64,000 nucleotides of DNA from Endozoicomonas sp. G2_2 (GCF_017744135.1 NZ_JAGHQU010000002.1:346419-410418), one strand, 5' to 3'. Shown: positions 21,896 through 32,091, counted from the first letter of the stretch. Numbers and translations are program-made. The notes: generated by a model not told the origin, from the letters alone.

Positions 21896-22660
21896 ATGAG
21901 CGTGACCATCAAGACGCCCGAAGAACAGGACAAGATGCGCGAGGCCGGACGGCTCGCCGCGCAGGTCCTGGACATGATCACGCCCTATGTAACGCCCGGC
22001 GTGACCACCGACGAACTCAACACCCGCTGCCACGACTTCATGGTCGACGAGCTCGGCACGACACCGGCGCCGCTCAATTACCACGGTTTTCCCAAGTCGA
22101 TCTGCACCTCGGTGAATCATGTGGTCTGCCACGGCATCCCCGGAGAGAAGGCGCTCAAGAAAGGCGACGCGGTCAATATCGACATCACGCTCATCAAGGA
22201 CGGCTATCACGGCGACAGCTCTCGCATGTATTTCGCGGGTGAACCCTCGATCAAGGCCCGTCGTCTGTCGGACATCGCGGAAGCCGCGCTCTACAAGGGC
22301 ATCGACGTCGTGCGCCCCGGGGCAACGCTGGGTGATATCGGCGCCGCCATCCAGGCATTCGTCGAGTCGCGTCGCGCCTCCGTGGTACGCGAGTATTGCG
22401 GCCATGGTATCGGGCTGGGCTTTCATGAGGAGCCGCAGGTTCTTCACTACGGCAAGGCCGGCACCGGGCTGCGTCTGGAAGCCGGAATGACATTCACGAT
22501 CGAGCCGATGGTCAACGCGGGCAAGCGCCATGTGAAGGTGCTGCCGGATGGCTGGACCGTGGTCACCAAGGATCATTCGCTGTCGGCGCAGTGGGAACAC
22601 ACCATTCTCGTTACCGAGGATGGCGCCGAGATCCTCACGCCCAGCCAGCTGGCCTCCTGA
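21896..22660 (+). CDS. map: Methionine aminopeptidase, type I
   Basis: Removes the initiator Met from nascent proteins when residue 2 is small. 254 aa. The dinuclear metal ligands are visible: Asp in VNIDITLIKDGYHGDSS (two), His in GHGIGLGFHEEP, Glu in TFTIEPMV and Glu in WEHTILVTEDG. AAGGA at 21881 fixes the ATG. It is divergent from rpsB across a 259-base spacer, the usual arrangement, and is followed with no gap by glnD. Confidence 0.97.
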   Translation: MSVTIKTPEEQDKMREAGRLAAQVLDMITPYVTPGVTTDELNTRCHDFMVDELGTTPAPLNYHGFPKSICTSVNHVVCHGIPGEKALKKGDAVNIDITLIKDGYHGDSSRMYFAGEPSIKARRLSDIAEAALYKGIDVVRPGATLGDIGAAIQAFVESRRASVVREYCGHGIGLGFHEEPQVLHYGKAGTGLRLEAGMTFTIEPMVNAGKRHVKVLPDGWTVVTKDHSLSAQWEHTILVTEDGAEILTPSQLAS

Positions 22661-25333
22661 GTGGCTAGTCGCCCTGCCGACCGGCCGCGCAGCCGAACCG
22701 GCCCACGCGACTGGCGCGCGTTCCTCGACAGTGTCGCCGGTATCGACCCGTCATCGATACAGGCGGCACGCGACAAGCTCAACGAGGGGCGCGCGCGCAT
22801 CGAGGAAAGCTTTCGCGACGGTGCCCACGTCGATGCCCTGGTGGGCGCTCGCAGCGCGCTGGTCGACGCCATCCTGATCAATGCCTGGGACGGGCTCGTC
22901 GACACGAACGACGCCTGCCTGGTGGCCGTCGGCGGCTACGGCCGCGGCGAACTGTTGCCGCATTCCGATATCGACCTGCTGATTCTCTACCGCGATGGCA
23001 CGCTCGATGCCGTCGGCCCGGCGCTCGAGCGCTTTCTGACCCATCTATGGGATATTGGGCTCGAAGTCGGTCACAGCGTGCGTTCGCCGGCCGAGTGCGC
23101 GCAACTGGCCAGCGATGACATCACGATCATGACCAATCTGATGGAGTCGCGCGCGCTCGCCGGCGATGCGGCGCTGTTTGCGGCCATGCGCGCCGCGACC
23201 TCTGTCGAGCACATCTGGTCGTCCGCGGCATTCTTCAAGGCGAAGGTCGATGAGCAGCAGGCACGCCATGCCCGTTATGACGAGACGGCCTACAAGCTCG
23301 AGCCGAACACGAAGGAGTCGCCGGGCGGACTGCGCGATATCCAGACCATCGCCTGGGTCGCCAAGCGCCAGTTCGCCGCCCACACGCTGGACGGCCTCGT
23401 CGACTACGGGTTTCTCAGCGATCGCGAGTTCACCGAGCTCAAGCGCGGCCAGGCATTTCTATGGCGGGTGCGTTTTGCCCTGCATACCCTGACTGATCGC
23501 GCCGAAGACCGGCTGCTGTTCGATCACCAGATCCAGGTTGCCCAGATGCTCGGCTACGAAGACGAGCAGAACAGCCTGGCGGTTGAGCAGTTCATGCAGC
23601 GATATTATCGCAATATCAAGGCATTGACGGCTCTTAACGACATTCTGCTTCAACTGTTCTCGGAAGCCATTCTCCACTACGGGGAAAGCGAACGACCGCG
23701 CGCCATCAATGAGCGCTTTCAGTCGCGTCACGGCTTCATCGAGGTCACGGGCGACGATGTGTTCGTGAACACACCGAGCGCGCTGCTCGAGATCTTCTAT
23801 CTCATGCAGACGCGCCCACGCCTGACCGGCATTCGCGCGCATACGCTGCGCCTCATGCGTCGCGATCGACACCTGATCGACAAGAACTTCCGTTCATCAA
23901 TCCATTGCCGCCGACTTTTTACCGAGATTCTGCGCCAGCGCAGCGGCGTCACCCGAGCGCTGCGGCGCATGAACCGGTACGGAATTCTCGGCCGTTATCT
24001 ACCGAATTTCCGCAAGATCATCGGGCGCATGCAGTACGACCTGTTCCATACGCTCACGGTCGACGAACACACGCTGTTCGTGATTCGCAATCTGCGACGC
24101 CTGGTGCTCCCTCGGTTCCGGCACGAACTGCCCTTTGCGAGCGAGCTCATGCAGTCGCTCAACAAGCCGCAGATTCTCTATATCGCCGGATTGATGCACG
24201 ATATCGCCAAGGGCCGTGGTGGCGATCATTCAGAGCTCGGGGCGAAGGACGCACTGGAGTTCTGCCGGGATCACGGCATCTCGTCGGACGACACCGACCT
24301 CGTGTGCTGGCTGGTTCGCCAGCACCTGCTGATGTCGATGACCGCGCAACGCCGTGATATCAACGACGTACAGGTGGTTAATGAGTTCGCACGTGAAGTC
24401 GGCAGTCGCGAGCGTCTGGATCGATTGTTCTTGCTCACGGTCTGCGATATCCGCGCCACCAACCCGAATTTGTGGAATTCGTGGAAGGAAAGCCTGCTGG
24501 TGGACCTGTACACCAGCACGCGTCGAGCGCTCGAGCGCGGCCTCGACGACCCGCTCAACGAGGCCGAGCTGATTGCCGAGACGCGCAGTGCCGCGGCGGC
24601 CATGCTCACGCGAACGCGCGTGAACACGCCGCTGTTCAAGGTGGTCTGGGCGCGTTTCGAGCCGGACTACTTCCTGCGTCACAGCCCGGAAGAGATCGCG
24701 CGTCAGACCCGCGCGATCGTCACCCACGACGGAGACGGCCCGCTGGTCACGCTCGCAGAGATCACGGACCAGGGCAGCACGCTGTTCGTCTACAGCCGGG
24801 ACCGCAACTATCTGTTCGGCGTGGCCACCGGCGTGCTCGCGCAGCTCGGCCTGTCGATTCTCGACGCCCGTATCAACACCACGAGCGACGACTACACGCT
24901 CGACACCTACGTGATCTGCGAAAGCGGCGGCCAGCCGATCACGGATGCATTCCGCCGGCGCGAGATCGAAGACACGGTACGGGCGGCGATCGCAGACCCC
25001 GCGGTCGAGAGCATCGACGTCACCCGTCGGGCCTCGCGGCGCAGTCGCTACTTCAATGTGCCCACGCAGATCTATTTCAGCGAAGCCACCGAGCGGGCCT
25101 GCACGGTCATGGAAGTCGTGACCGCCGATCGGCCAGGCCTGCTGTCCATTATCGGTGACATGTTCTATCGATTCGGCATTCTGCTGGAGACCGCAAAGAT
25201 CGCGACCATCGGCGAACGGGCCGAGGACGTGTTCTTCATCACCGACCGCGAGCACGAACCCATTCGCGACCGCGACATGCGCTCACGCATACGTGAAGCG
25301 TTGACCACGGAACTCGACAAGAACGGCCCATGA
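22661..25333 (+). CDS. glnD: Bifunctional uridylyltransferase / uridylyl-removing enzyme GlnD
   Basis: Nitrogen sensor that adds UMP to PII proteins when glutamine is low and removes it when glutamine is high. 890 aa (E. coli 890). The N-terminal nucleotidyltransferase has GGYGRGELLPHSDIDLLIL. The central HD hydrolase has LMHDIAKGRGGDHSELG, and two C-terminal ACT domains bind glutamine (the last begins TVMEVVTADRPGLLS). It starts with GTG immediately after the map TGA and overlaps dapC by four bases. Confidence 0.97.
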   Translation: MASRPADRPRSRTGPRDWRAFLDSVAGIDPSSIQAARDKLNEGRARIEESFRDGAHVDALVGARSALVDAILINAWDGLVDTNDACLVAVGGYGRGELLPHSDIDLLILYRDGTLDAVGPALERFLTHLWDIGLEVGHSVRSPAECAQLASDDITIMTNLMESRALAGDAALFAAMRAATSVEHIWSSAAFFKAKVDEQQARHARYDETAYKLEPNTKESPGGLRDIQTIAWVAKRQFAAHTLDGLVDYGFLSDREFTELKRGQAFLWRVRFALHTLTDRAEDRLLFDHQIQVAQMLGYEDEQNSLAVEQFMQRYYRNIKALTALNDILLQLFSEAILHYGESERPRAINERFQSRHGFIEVTGDDVFVNTPSALLEIFYLMQTRPRLTGIRAHTLRLMRRDRHLIDKNFRSSIHCRRLFTEILRQRSGVTRALRRMNRYGILGRYLPNFRKIIGRMQYDLFHTLTVDEHTLFVIRNLRRLVLPRFRHELPFASELMQSLNKPQILYIAGLMHDIAKGRGGDHSELGAKDALEFCRDHGISSDDTDLVCWLVRQHLLMSMTAQRRDINDVQVVNEFAREVGSRERLDRLFLLTVCDIRATNPNLWNSWKESLLVDLYTSTRRALERGLDDPLNEAELIAETRSAAAAMLTRTRVNTPLFKVVWARFEPDYFLRHSPEEIARQTRAIVTHDGDGPLVTLAEITDQGSTLFVYSRDRNYLFGVATGVLAQLGLSILDARINTTSDDYTLDTYVICESGGQPITDAFRRREIEDTVRAAIADPAVESIDVTRRASRRSRYFNVPTQIYFSEATERACTVMEVVTADRPGLLSIIGDMFYRFGILLETAKIATIGERAEDVFFITDREHEPIRDRDMRSRIREALTTELDKNGP

Positions 25334-26535
25334 ATCCACGACTCGACGCGCTCCAGCCTTATCCTTTCGAGCGGCTGGCGACGCTGCTGCGCGAGATTCG
25401 CGCCAACCCCGATCGCGATCCGATCTCCCTGGCGATCGGCGAACCCCAGCATCCGCCAGCCCGAGTGGCCTGTGAAGCGCTGGCTGCCGAACTTGGCGGC
25501 GTTGCCCACTACCCGCCCACGAAAGGCAGCGAAGCGCTGCGCGCCGCGATCGCCGAATGGCTCACCCTTCGCTTCAACATCGATCGCCAGGCGATTGACG
25601 ATAAAAGACATATCCTGCCGGCGGCGGGTACACGAGAAGCATTGTTCTCGTTCGCTCAGGCGGTAGTGGATTCGCACAAGCCGGGGGCTGCCGTGGCCAT
25701 GCCCAATCCCGGTTACCAGATCTACGAAGGCGCTGCACTGCTCGCAGGCGCCGAGCCGCTGTATCTGCCCTGCCAGCCGGAAACCGGTTTTCTGGCAGAT
25801 CTGGACGCCCTCGCGCCGCATGACTGGGATCGCGTCCAGTTGTTGTATCTATGCTCGCCCGGCAACCCCACCGGCGCAGTCGCCGACCGCGATTACCTGC
25901 AGCGCGCGCTCGCGCTCGCGGATAAGCACGACTTCGTGATCGCATCCGACGAGTGCTACAGCGAAATCTATGCCGACGAATCCGCCCCGCCGCCGGGTCT
26001 CCTGGATGTCGCGCACACTCAGGGGCGCGCCGACTTCGAGCGCTGTATCGTTTTTCACAGCCTGTCCAAGCGGTCGAACCTGCCGGGCTTGCGCTCGGGG
26101 TTTGTCGCCGGCGACGGCCGTGTGCTGCAAGAGTTTCTACGCTATCGCACCTATCACGGCGCAACGCTGGGCAATCATGTGCAGGCAGCGAGCATCGCGG
26201 CCTGGCGCGACGAGGATCATGTGCGGGAAAATCGCGCGCGCTATCGCGAGAAGTACGATGCAGTGATGCCGCTGATCGAGTCGCTGTGCGAAGTCACCCG
26301 CCCCCAGGGCTCGTTCTATCTCTGGCCGCGATTCGACGCCAGCGACGAGTCCCTGACCGTGGCGGCGTTACGCGACGAAAATCTGAAGGTGGTGCCGGGA
26401 CGTTATCTCGCCCGCGCGGTGGGCGGCGTCAACCCGGGCGAAAATCGCCTGCGTCTGTCGCTGGTTGCCCAGACCCATGATTGTGTGGAAGCCGTGCAAC
26501 GCCTCGCCCGTGTCTGCGCGACGGTCGCCGCATAG
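25330..26535 (+). CDS. dapC: Succinyldiaminopimelate transaminase
   Basis: PLP-dependent class I/II aminotransferase that makes N-succinyl-LL-diaminopimelate in the lysine and peptidoglycan precursor pathway. 401 aa. The PLP lysine is about residue 247 in HSLSKRSNLPGLRSG; other motifs are AIGEPQHPP near the start and LYLCSPGNPTGAV. It overlaps glnD by four bases. The glnD-dapC-dapD order matches Pseudomonas and supports this role over a general aspartate aminotransferase. Confidence 0.93.
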   Translation: MNPRLDALQPYPFERLATLLREIRANPDRDPISLAIGEPQHPPARVACEALAAELGGVAHYPPTKGSEALRAAIAEWLTLRFNIDRQAIDDKRHILPAAGTREALFSFAQAVVDSHKPGAAVAMPNPGYQIYEGAALLAGAEPLYLPCQPETGFLADLDALAPHDWDRVQLLYLCSPGNPTGAVADRDYLQRALALADKHDFVIASDECYSEIYADESAPPPGLLDVAHTQGRADFERCIVFHSLSKRSNLPGLRSGFVAGDGRVLQEFLRYRTYHGATLGNHVQAASIAAWRDEDHVRENRARYREKYDAVMPLIESLCEVTRPQGSFYLWPRFDASDESLTVAALRDENLKVVPGRYLARAVGGVNPGENRLRLSLVAQTHDCVEAVQRLARVCATVAA

Positions 26536-26713
26536 GCGCGATTGCCGCACCCCTCGGCACCCAAACGCGGGGCGTTGTCGGCGGCTGTTTCCGAAGTGGC
26601 GCCTCGTCGCCGCGCGGCGCGGCATGAAATAACGACAGGCCCTGGGTTAAACTCCGCGGCCGAAAACACATCCGGATTCACGCGCGAACCACGGTTCGCA
26701 AGGGAGCACAGTC

Positions 26714-27535
26714 ATGGCTGACACGCAGCAGATCATCGAAGACGCATTCGAAAACCGCGCCGACATTTCCCCGGACAGCGCCGACGAGAGCGTGCGTGAC
26801 GCGGTTCAGAGTGCGCTCGACCTGCTCGATTCCGGCGAGGCACGGGTCGCCGAGCCGACAAGCGATGGCTGGGTCGTCAACGAATGGCTCAAGAAGGCCG
26901 TGCTGCTGTCGTTCCGGCTGCGCGACAACGAGCCCATCGACGGCGCGCATACCCGCTATTTCGACAAGGTGCCGGCCAAGTATGCCCATTTCGACGCGGA
27001 TGATTTCAAGCGCCAGGGCGCACGTATCGTGCCGCCGGCCATGGTCCGCCGCGGTGCGCATATCGCGCCGAATGCCGTGATCATGCCGAGCTATGTGAAT
27101 ATCGGCGCCTATGTCGGCAGCGGCACCATGATCGACACCTGGGCCACTGTCGGCTCCTGTGCCCAGGTCGGCGAGAACGTGCATCTGTCCGGTGGTGCCG
27201 GACTGGGCGGCGTACTCGAGCCGCTGCAGGCGGCGCCGACGATCGTTGAAGACAACTGCTTCATCGGCGCGCGCTCCGAGATCGTGGAAGGCGTGCGCGT
27301 GGGCCGCGGCTCGGTGATCTCCATGGGCGTGTTCATTGGCGCCTCGACCCCGATCTACGACCGCGAAACCGATCAGATCCTGCACGGCGAAGTGCCGGCC
27401 GGTTCGGTCGTCGTCGCCGGCAGCCTGCCGCGCGACAACGGACGCTACAGCATTACCGCCGCGATCATCGTCAAGAAGGTCGACGAGAGCACGCGGTCCA
27501 AGGTCGGCATCAACGAGCTGCTGCGCAGCGCCTGA
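26714..27535 (+). CDS. dapD: Tetrahydrodipicolinate N-succinyltransferase
   Basis: Succinylates tetrahydrodipicolinate with succinyl-CoA, the step before DapC. 273 aa (E. coli 274). The helical N-terminal domain ([19 protein letters not shown]) is followed by a left-handed beta helix of hexapeptide repeats with [20 protein letters not shown] and [25 protein letters not shown] precedes the ATG. The 178-base gap after dapC suggests it may have its own promoter. Confidence 0.97.
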   Translation: MADTQQIIEDAFENRADISPDSADESVRDAVQSALDLLDSGEARVAEPTSDGWVVNEWLKKAVLLSFRLRDNEPIDGAHTRYFDKVPAKYAHFDADDFKRQGARIVPPAMVRRGAHIAPNAVIMPSYVNIGAYVGSGTMIDTWATVGSCAQVGENVHLSGGAGLGGVLEPLQAAPTIVEDNCFIGARSEIVEGVRVGRGSVISMGVFIGASTPIYDRETDQILHGEVPAGSVVVAGSLPRDNGRYSITAAIIVKKVDESTRSKVGINELLRSA

Positions 27536-27546
27536 ACGGACACGTC

Positions 27547-27897
27547 ATGATCACGCTCTACGGCATCCCCAACTGCGACAGCTGCCGCAAGGCGCGCCAA
27601 TGGCTGAGCACTGCCGGCATCGCGCATGACTGGGTCGATCTGCGCGAGCACGGCGTGACACCCGAGCGCCTCGAAAAATGGCGGGATGCGCTCGGTGACG
27701 CGGCACTGATCAACAAGCGCAGCAAGACATGGCGTGATTTCGACGAACAGGAGCGCACACGCACGGAACGCGAGCCGGTGCCGGTACTCGTCGCGCATCC
27801 CACGCTGATCAAGCGTCCGATTCTCGAAACGCCGACACAAACGCTCGCCGGCTTCTCCGCCAATCGCTACGAGGCCGCGCTTGCCGGCGCCGACTGA
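27547..27897 (+). CDS. ArsC/Spx-family protein (YffB-like)
   Basis: Small thioredoxin-fold protein, 116 aa, with the redox-type motif CDSCRKARQWL near the N-terminus and the family segment LINKRSKTWRDFDE. Homologues sit next to dapE in E. coli (YffB) and between dapD and dapE or dapC in pseudomonads. Their substrate is not established, and glutathione-linked reductase activity is only suspected. It starts 11 bases after dapD and ends one base before dapE, so it is part of the dap operon. Confidence 0.9.
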   Translation: MITLYGIPNCDSCRKARQWLSTAGIAHDWVDLREHGVTPERLEKWRDALGDAALINKRSKTWRDFDEQERTRTEREPVPVLVAHPTLIKRPILETPTQTLAGFSANRYEAALAGAD

Positions 27898-27898
27898 C

Positions 27899-29035
27899 AT
27901 GGGCGACGACGCGCTCGCATTGGCACGGGCACTCATTACGCGTGAATCGGTCACGCCAGCCGATGCCGGCTGCCAGGCGTTGATCGGCGCCCGCCTCGAA
28001 GCGGCCGGGTTTGCCGTCGAGCACCTGCGCTTCGGCGAGGTCGACAATCTCTGGGCGGTGGCCGGTGAAAGCGGTCCGTTGCTGTGTTTCGCCGGGCATA
28101 CGGATGTCGTGCCACCGGGGCCTGTACGGGACTGGACGCATCCCCCCTTCAGCGCGCATGTCGACGATGACGGCTGGCTCAATGGCCGCGGCGCCTCGGA
28201 CATGAAGTCGAGCGTGGCGGCCATGGTCTGCGCGGCGGAGCGGTTTCGCGCGGCGCACCCGGATCACGCCGGGCGGCTTGCGTTCCTGCTGACCAGCGAC
28301 GAAGAAGGCCCGGCGGTCGACGGCACACGCGCCGTCATGGACTGGCTCGCGGCACGCAATATCGCGATCGACTATTGCCTGGTCGGCGAACCCTCCAGCA
28401 GTGCGCAACTGGGCGATACGGTCAAGAACGGCCGGCGCGGCAGTCTCAACGGCTACGCGCGCGTACAGGGGCGCCAGGGCCACGTCGCCTACCCGCACAA
28501 GGCCGACAACGCGCTGCATCGCCTGGTCGCCCTGCTCTCCGATCTCACAGCTCATCACTGGGACGACGGCGACGAGTTCTTCCCACCGACCTCGTTTCAG
28601 GTCTCCAACATCGAGGCCGGAACCGGTGCCGAAAACGTGATCCCGGGTGTTGCCGAGGCGCGCTTCAACTGGCGGTTCAATCCCGCGCAGAGCGAAGAAA
28701 CGATCCGCGCCCACGTCGAGCGCCGTTGCGAGGCCTTCGACATCGTACCGGGCGAGATCGAGTGGCGGCTGTCGGGCGCCCCCTTCATCACCCGCAGCGG
28801 CCCGCTGATCGAGGCCACCCGGCAGGCCATTCAGGCGCGTACCGGTATCGACACCACGCTCTCGACCGCCGGCGGCACTTCGGACGGCCGTTTCATTGCG
28901 CCGACCGGCGCTGAAGTCATCGAGCTCGGCCCGCTCAACGACACCATCCATCAGGCCGACGAACGGATCCAGGCGGGCGATGTGGCCCGACTGTCGGCGA
29001 TCTATGAAGACATCGCGGCGGCACTGCTTGGCTGA
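27899..29035 (+). CDS. dapE: Succinyl-diaminopimelate desuccinylase
   Basis: Di-zinc M20-family hydrolase that releases LL-diaminopimelate from its succinyl form. 378 aa (E. coli 375). Metal ligands and catalytic residues appear in CFAGHTDVVPPGP, NGRGASDMKSSVA and TSDEEGPAVDGT, with a late His in LNDTIHQADE. I chose the ATG at 27899, one base after the preceding stop; an in-frame TTG at 27881 is possible. It converges on the patatin gene with only 30 bases between stops and no clear hairpin. Confidence 0.96.
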   Translation: MGDDALALARALITRESVTPADAGCQALIGARLEAAGFAVEHLRFGEVDNLWAVAGESGPLLCFAGHTDVVPPGPVRDWTHPPFSAHVDDDGWLNGRGASDMKSSVAAMVCAAERFRAAHPDHAGRLAFLLTSDEEGPAVDGTRAVMDWLAARNIAIDYCLVGEPSSSAQLGDTVKNGRRGSLNGYARVQGRQGHVAYPHKADNALHRLVALLSDLTAHHWDDGDEFFPPTSFQVSNIEAGTGAENVIPGVAEARFNWRFNPAQSEETIRAHVERRCEAFDIVPGEIEWRLSGAPFITRSGPLIEATRQAIQARTGIDTTLSTAGGTSDGRFIAPTGAEVIELGPLNDTIHQADERIQAGDVARLSAIYEDIAAALLG

Positions 29036-29065
29036 TCAAGCACGCCACGCGTCACAGGCGATGGA

Positions 29066-30892
29066 CTAACCCCGGTTGACCCGATTCGCCACCACGCGTG
29101 CCTTGAACGCGTCGATACGGTTCGACTGCCATTCGTCGAGCTTTTGGTCTGCATGGTGATACGCGCGATAGACGATATCGTCGAGTTCATCCCAGTCGAA
29201 CATGCTGACATCGCCAACCGGCATCTGAAGCACCAGATCGGCACGCGCACCGATATCGCGGCTTTCGCGTTCGCTGGTGAGGGTCGCGGTATGAAACAGA
29301 ATCTTGAACATGTTCAGATGCCGCGCGCTCGAACCGAGCGACAGCAATGACGTGGTTTCGGCGTCGTCGGCCATTTCGACCCGCAGGTTGGGCTCGCGAC
29401 TGACATCGGACACGATGATCTGACCGCGCCCCATTTCCGCCATCACGTCGAACGGGATCGCATTGAGCAACCCGCCGTCGACAAGCAGCTCGCCGCGATG
29501 CACCATCGGCGGCGCGATGCCCGGCACGGCCATGCTCGCACCAACCCAGGTCGCCAGTTCCCCTTGATCGTGCACCACCGGAATGCCACGGGTGAGATTG
29601 GTACTCAGGCAATAGAACGGCAGCGCGAGGTCTTCGATATGCCGTTCGCCGAACACCACCTTAAGCTGCCGCCGGAACTTCTCTGCGCTGATCAGCGAGA
29701 TGCGGGACAGCGAATAGTCGTTGAGAAACTTGCCGGTCACGAACGTCTCGCGCATGCGTGCCAGCATCTGCTGGGCGTCGAGGCCCATTGCCACCATCGC
29801 AGCCACCATGGCGCCCATGCTCGTGCCGCCGACAGCGTCGATGGGAATGCCTTTTTCCTGCATCGCGCGGATCAGGCCGATATGCGCGAAGCCGCGCGCG
29901 CCACCGCCGCCCAGCACCAGACATACGGCGCGGCCCGATGCCATGCGGGCCAACCGGGCCATTTGTGGCTGGGGCAGCCCCATATCGACCCGGTGATGCG
30001 CTACCGCACCTGCGCAATCACGCCAGGCACGTGCGGAATAGCCGCCGCTTTCGGGGGCGAGTACGACCATCTCCTGCGGGGCGCGCAGCCCCTGTTCCCG
30101 GATCCAGGCGAGATTGCGTGACGCGAACGGGCGCTGATCGCCTTGCGCGATCAGCAGTATCCGGTCCGCCTGGCGCAGGCAGCGACGTGTCCAGGCATCC
30201 GGCTCGGGGTTGGCCTCATAGACGATATAGCGGTAGCGATCCTCGAGCTGCGTGAGCCAGCCCGCCAGTGCCCGGTTGCGTTCACCGATGCCGAAATCGA
30301 CCGCCGCCGCGTCCGCCCCCATCGCCTGCTCGACGCGTTGCGCGTCCAGCCGCAGCGTGGCGCCCGCGACACCGAATTCGCGGGACAGGCTCTGCGCGAA
30401 CGCCCTCACGTCGATGCCCGGATGCGCCGGTACAACGGCGTATGTGCGCGCACTGCGCACGCTTTCGCGATGCGGTGCCGGGCGCGCCGCACGCAGACGG
30501 TCGACGATCATTCGCGTCACCCGAAGCATGGCGGTCGGATGGCGCACGACGAGTGTTTCGAACACCTCGCGCGATATGCGGATCAACGCGGTGTCGCGCA
30601 GCGCATAGGCATCAGAGGAATGGGGTTCGGCGGTGATGATGGTGATTTCACCGACCGTGTCGCCGGCACCGATCTCGCCGATCAACAGCGGCGTTCGATC
30701 CGCCTCGGGGCGCACCACGCGTATGCGTCCGGATGCCACCAGATAAAGCGCGTCGCTCTCCTCGCCAACCCGAAAGAGATACTGACCACCGCCCCGCTCG
30801 ATCCACTCGGCGTTCGCCGCGATCGCACGCAGCGCGCGTCGGTCGAGCTCGCGAAAGAGTGTGCTCGACTTCAGGGCAGCGACTATATCCAT
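29066..30892 (-). CDS. Cyclic-nucleotide-binding / patatin-like phospholipase family protein
   Basis: 608 aa protein related to the neuropathy-target-esterase (RssA/YlbK) group. The N-terminus (about 1-130) is a cNMP-binding beta roll, VGEESDALYLVASGRIRVV. The middle (about 150-300) is a Rossmann-like domain without a catalytic motif I recognise. The C-terminus (about 315-490) is a patatin lipase: oxyanion GGGGARGF near 325, nucleophile Ser near 357 in GGTSMGA, and catalytic Asp in VDGGLL near 471. No signal peptide or membrane helix is visible. Probable function is nucleotide-controlled lysophospholipase or esterase activity; the substrate is unknown. Confidence 0.9.
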   Translation of the reverse strand: MDIVAALKSSTLFRELDRRALRAIAANAEWIERGGGQYLFRVGEESDALYLVASGRIRVVRPEADRTPLLIGEIGAGDTVGEITIITAEPHSSDAYALRDTALIRISREVFETLVVRHPTAMLRVTRMIVDRLRAARPAPHRESVRSARTYAVVPAHPGIDVRAFAQSLSREFGVAGATLRLDAQRVEQAMGADAAAVDFGIGERNRALAGWLTQLEDRYRYIVYEANPEPDAWTRRCLRQADRILLIAQGDQRPFASRNLAWIREQGLRAPQEMVVLAPESGGYSARAWRDCAGAVAHHRVDMGLPQPQMARLARMASGRAVCLVLGGGGARGFAHIGLIRAMQEKGIPIDAVGGTSMGAMVAAMVAMGLDAQQMLARMRETFVTGKFLNDYSLSRISLISAEKFRRQLKVVFGERHIEDLALPFYCLSTNLTRGIPVVHDQGELATWVGASMAVPGIAPPMVHRGELLVDGGLLNAIPFDVMAEMGRGQIIVSDVSREPNLRVEMADDAETTSLLSLGSSARHLNMFKILFHTATLTSERESRDIGARADLVLQMPVGDVSMFDWDELDDIVYRAYHHADQKLDEWQSNRIDAFKARVVANRVNRG

Positions 30893-30933
30893 GACACCAT
30901 TCTACGGCGCGCTCGACATAATGCCCGCACATG

Positions 30934-30960
30934 AAAAAGCCCGGGCGAACCGGGCTTTTT
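30934..30960 (-). terminator. Rho-independent terminator after fba (bidirectional form)
   Basis: Perfect hairpin AAAAAGCCCGG / CCGGGCTTTTT with a five-base loop. It lies 27 bases beyond the aldolase stop, so it most likely ends the minus-strand aldolase transcript. Confidence 0.9.
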
Positions 30961-30987
30961 CCTGAGCGATGAACGTTGCGGTGTCGT

Positions 30988-32007
30988 TCAGGCCGCTTTC
31001 TCCATGTCGGCGCTGTACTCACCGCGTGCGGCCGCACCGTTGTTGCGGGCCCGCTTGAGGTACGCCTGCTGGGCGGCCTCGACATTCTCAGGCTTGCCGC
31101 GCCACGCATCCAGCGCCGGGGCCTGCAAGGCGCGCCCGTAGGAGAACGACAGTTTCCACGGCTGCGGGCCCATGCGGTTCATCGCGTCGAGATGTGCGGT
31201 GGCCAGTTCGTCGCTCTGGCCGCCGGACAGGAACACGATGCCCGGCACGGCCGACGGCACGCGGCGATTGAGACAACGCAGCGTGGCTTCTGCAACCTGC
31301 TCGACGCCGGCCTGCTGCGGGCACTGCTTGCCCGAGATCACCATGTTCGGCTTGAGGAGCATGCCTTCGAGCATGACATTCTGCTTCTTCAGTTCGGTGA
31401 ACACGGCATCGAGCACGCGGTCCGTGACCTCTTCACAGCGCTCGATCGAGTTCGCGCCGTCCATCAAGACTTCCGGCTCGACGATCGGCACGATGCCGGC
31501 CTCCTGGCACAGCGCGGCATAACGCGCGAGCGCATGGGCGTTGACGTGGACGCAGTAGTCGGTCGGGCGCTCGTCGGTGATGTCGATCACGCCGCGCCAC
31601 TTGGCAAAGCGTGCGCCCGCCTGTGCGTAGTCGGCGAGACGCTCGCGCAGCCCGTCGAGCCCTTCGGTGACCTTCTCTTCCGAGCTGCCGGCCAACGGCT
31701 TCGCGCCCTTGTCGACCTTGATTCCGGGAATCACGCCCTTGTCGGCGAGCAGCTTCGAGAAGGGCGTACCGTCATCGGCCTTCTGAAACAGCGTCTCCTC
31801 GAAAAGAATCACGCCGCTGATGAAATCTTCCGCGCCTTGGGTCGTGAACAGCAGGTTGCGATAAGCCTGGCGGGTCTGCTCGGTCGACTCGACGTCGATG
31901 CTGTCGAGACGCTTCTTGATGGTCCCCGTCGATTCGTCCGCAGCAAGGATGCCCTTGCCGTCGCTGACGAGTGCCTTGGCGGTATCGATGAGTGCTTGTT
32001 CGTGCAT
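30988..32007 (-). CDS. Fructose-bisphosphate aldolase, class I
   Basis: Schiff-base aldolase that cleaves or forms fructose 1,6-bisphosphate. 339 aa. Family motifs include GKGILAADESTGTIKKR near the N-terminus and MLLKPNMVISGK, whose Lys near residue 218 is the expected Schiff-base residue. KWRGVIDI holds another active-site Lys. I chose the ATG at 32007 because AAGGA lies seven bases before it; the upstream in-frame ATG at 32022 is itself part of that ribosome-binding site. The open frame further upstream runs through the tRNA-Ser gene and is not coding. Confidence 0.95.
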   Translation of the reverse strand: MHEQALIDTAKALVSDGKGILAADESTGTIKKRLDSIDVESTEQTRQAYRNLLFTTQGAEDFISGVILFEETLFQKADDGTPFSKLLADKGVIPGIKVDKGAKPLAGSSEEKVTEGLDGLRERLADYAQAGARFAKWRGVIDITDERPTDYCVHVNAHALARYAALCQEAGIVPIVEPEVLMDGANSIERCEEVTDRVLDAVFTELKKQNVMLEGMLLKPNMVISGKQCPQQAGVEQVAEATLRCLNRRVPSAVPGIVFLSGGQSDELATAHLDAMNRMGPQPWKLSFSYGRALQAPALDAWRGKPENVEAAQQAYLKRARNNGAAARGEYSADMEKAA

Positions 32008-32091
32008 GCGCGAGTCCTTCATGGGCCAATTTCGCGGGATTTTACCGTAATGGCGAGCGATGGAGAACCACGTTCGTGCGACGCCGAATAG

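Noticed and set aside
21026..22600. Minus-strand open frame of 524 codons spanning rpsB, its leader and map
   Set aside because: It crosses two conserved genes in other frames and contains no family motif.
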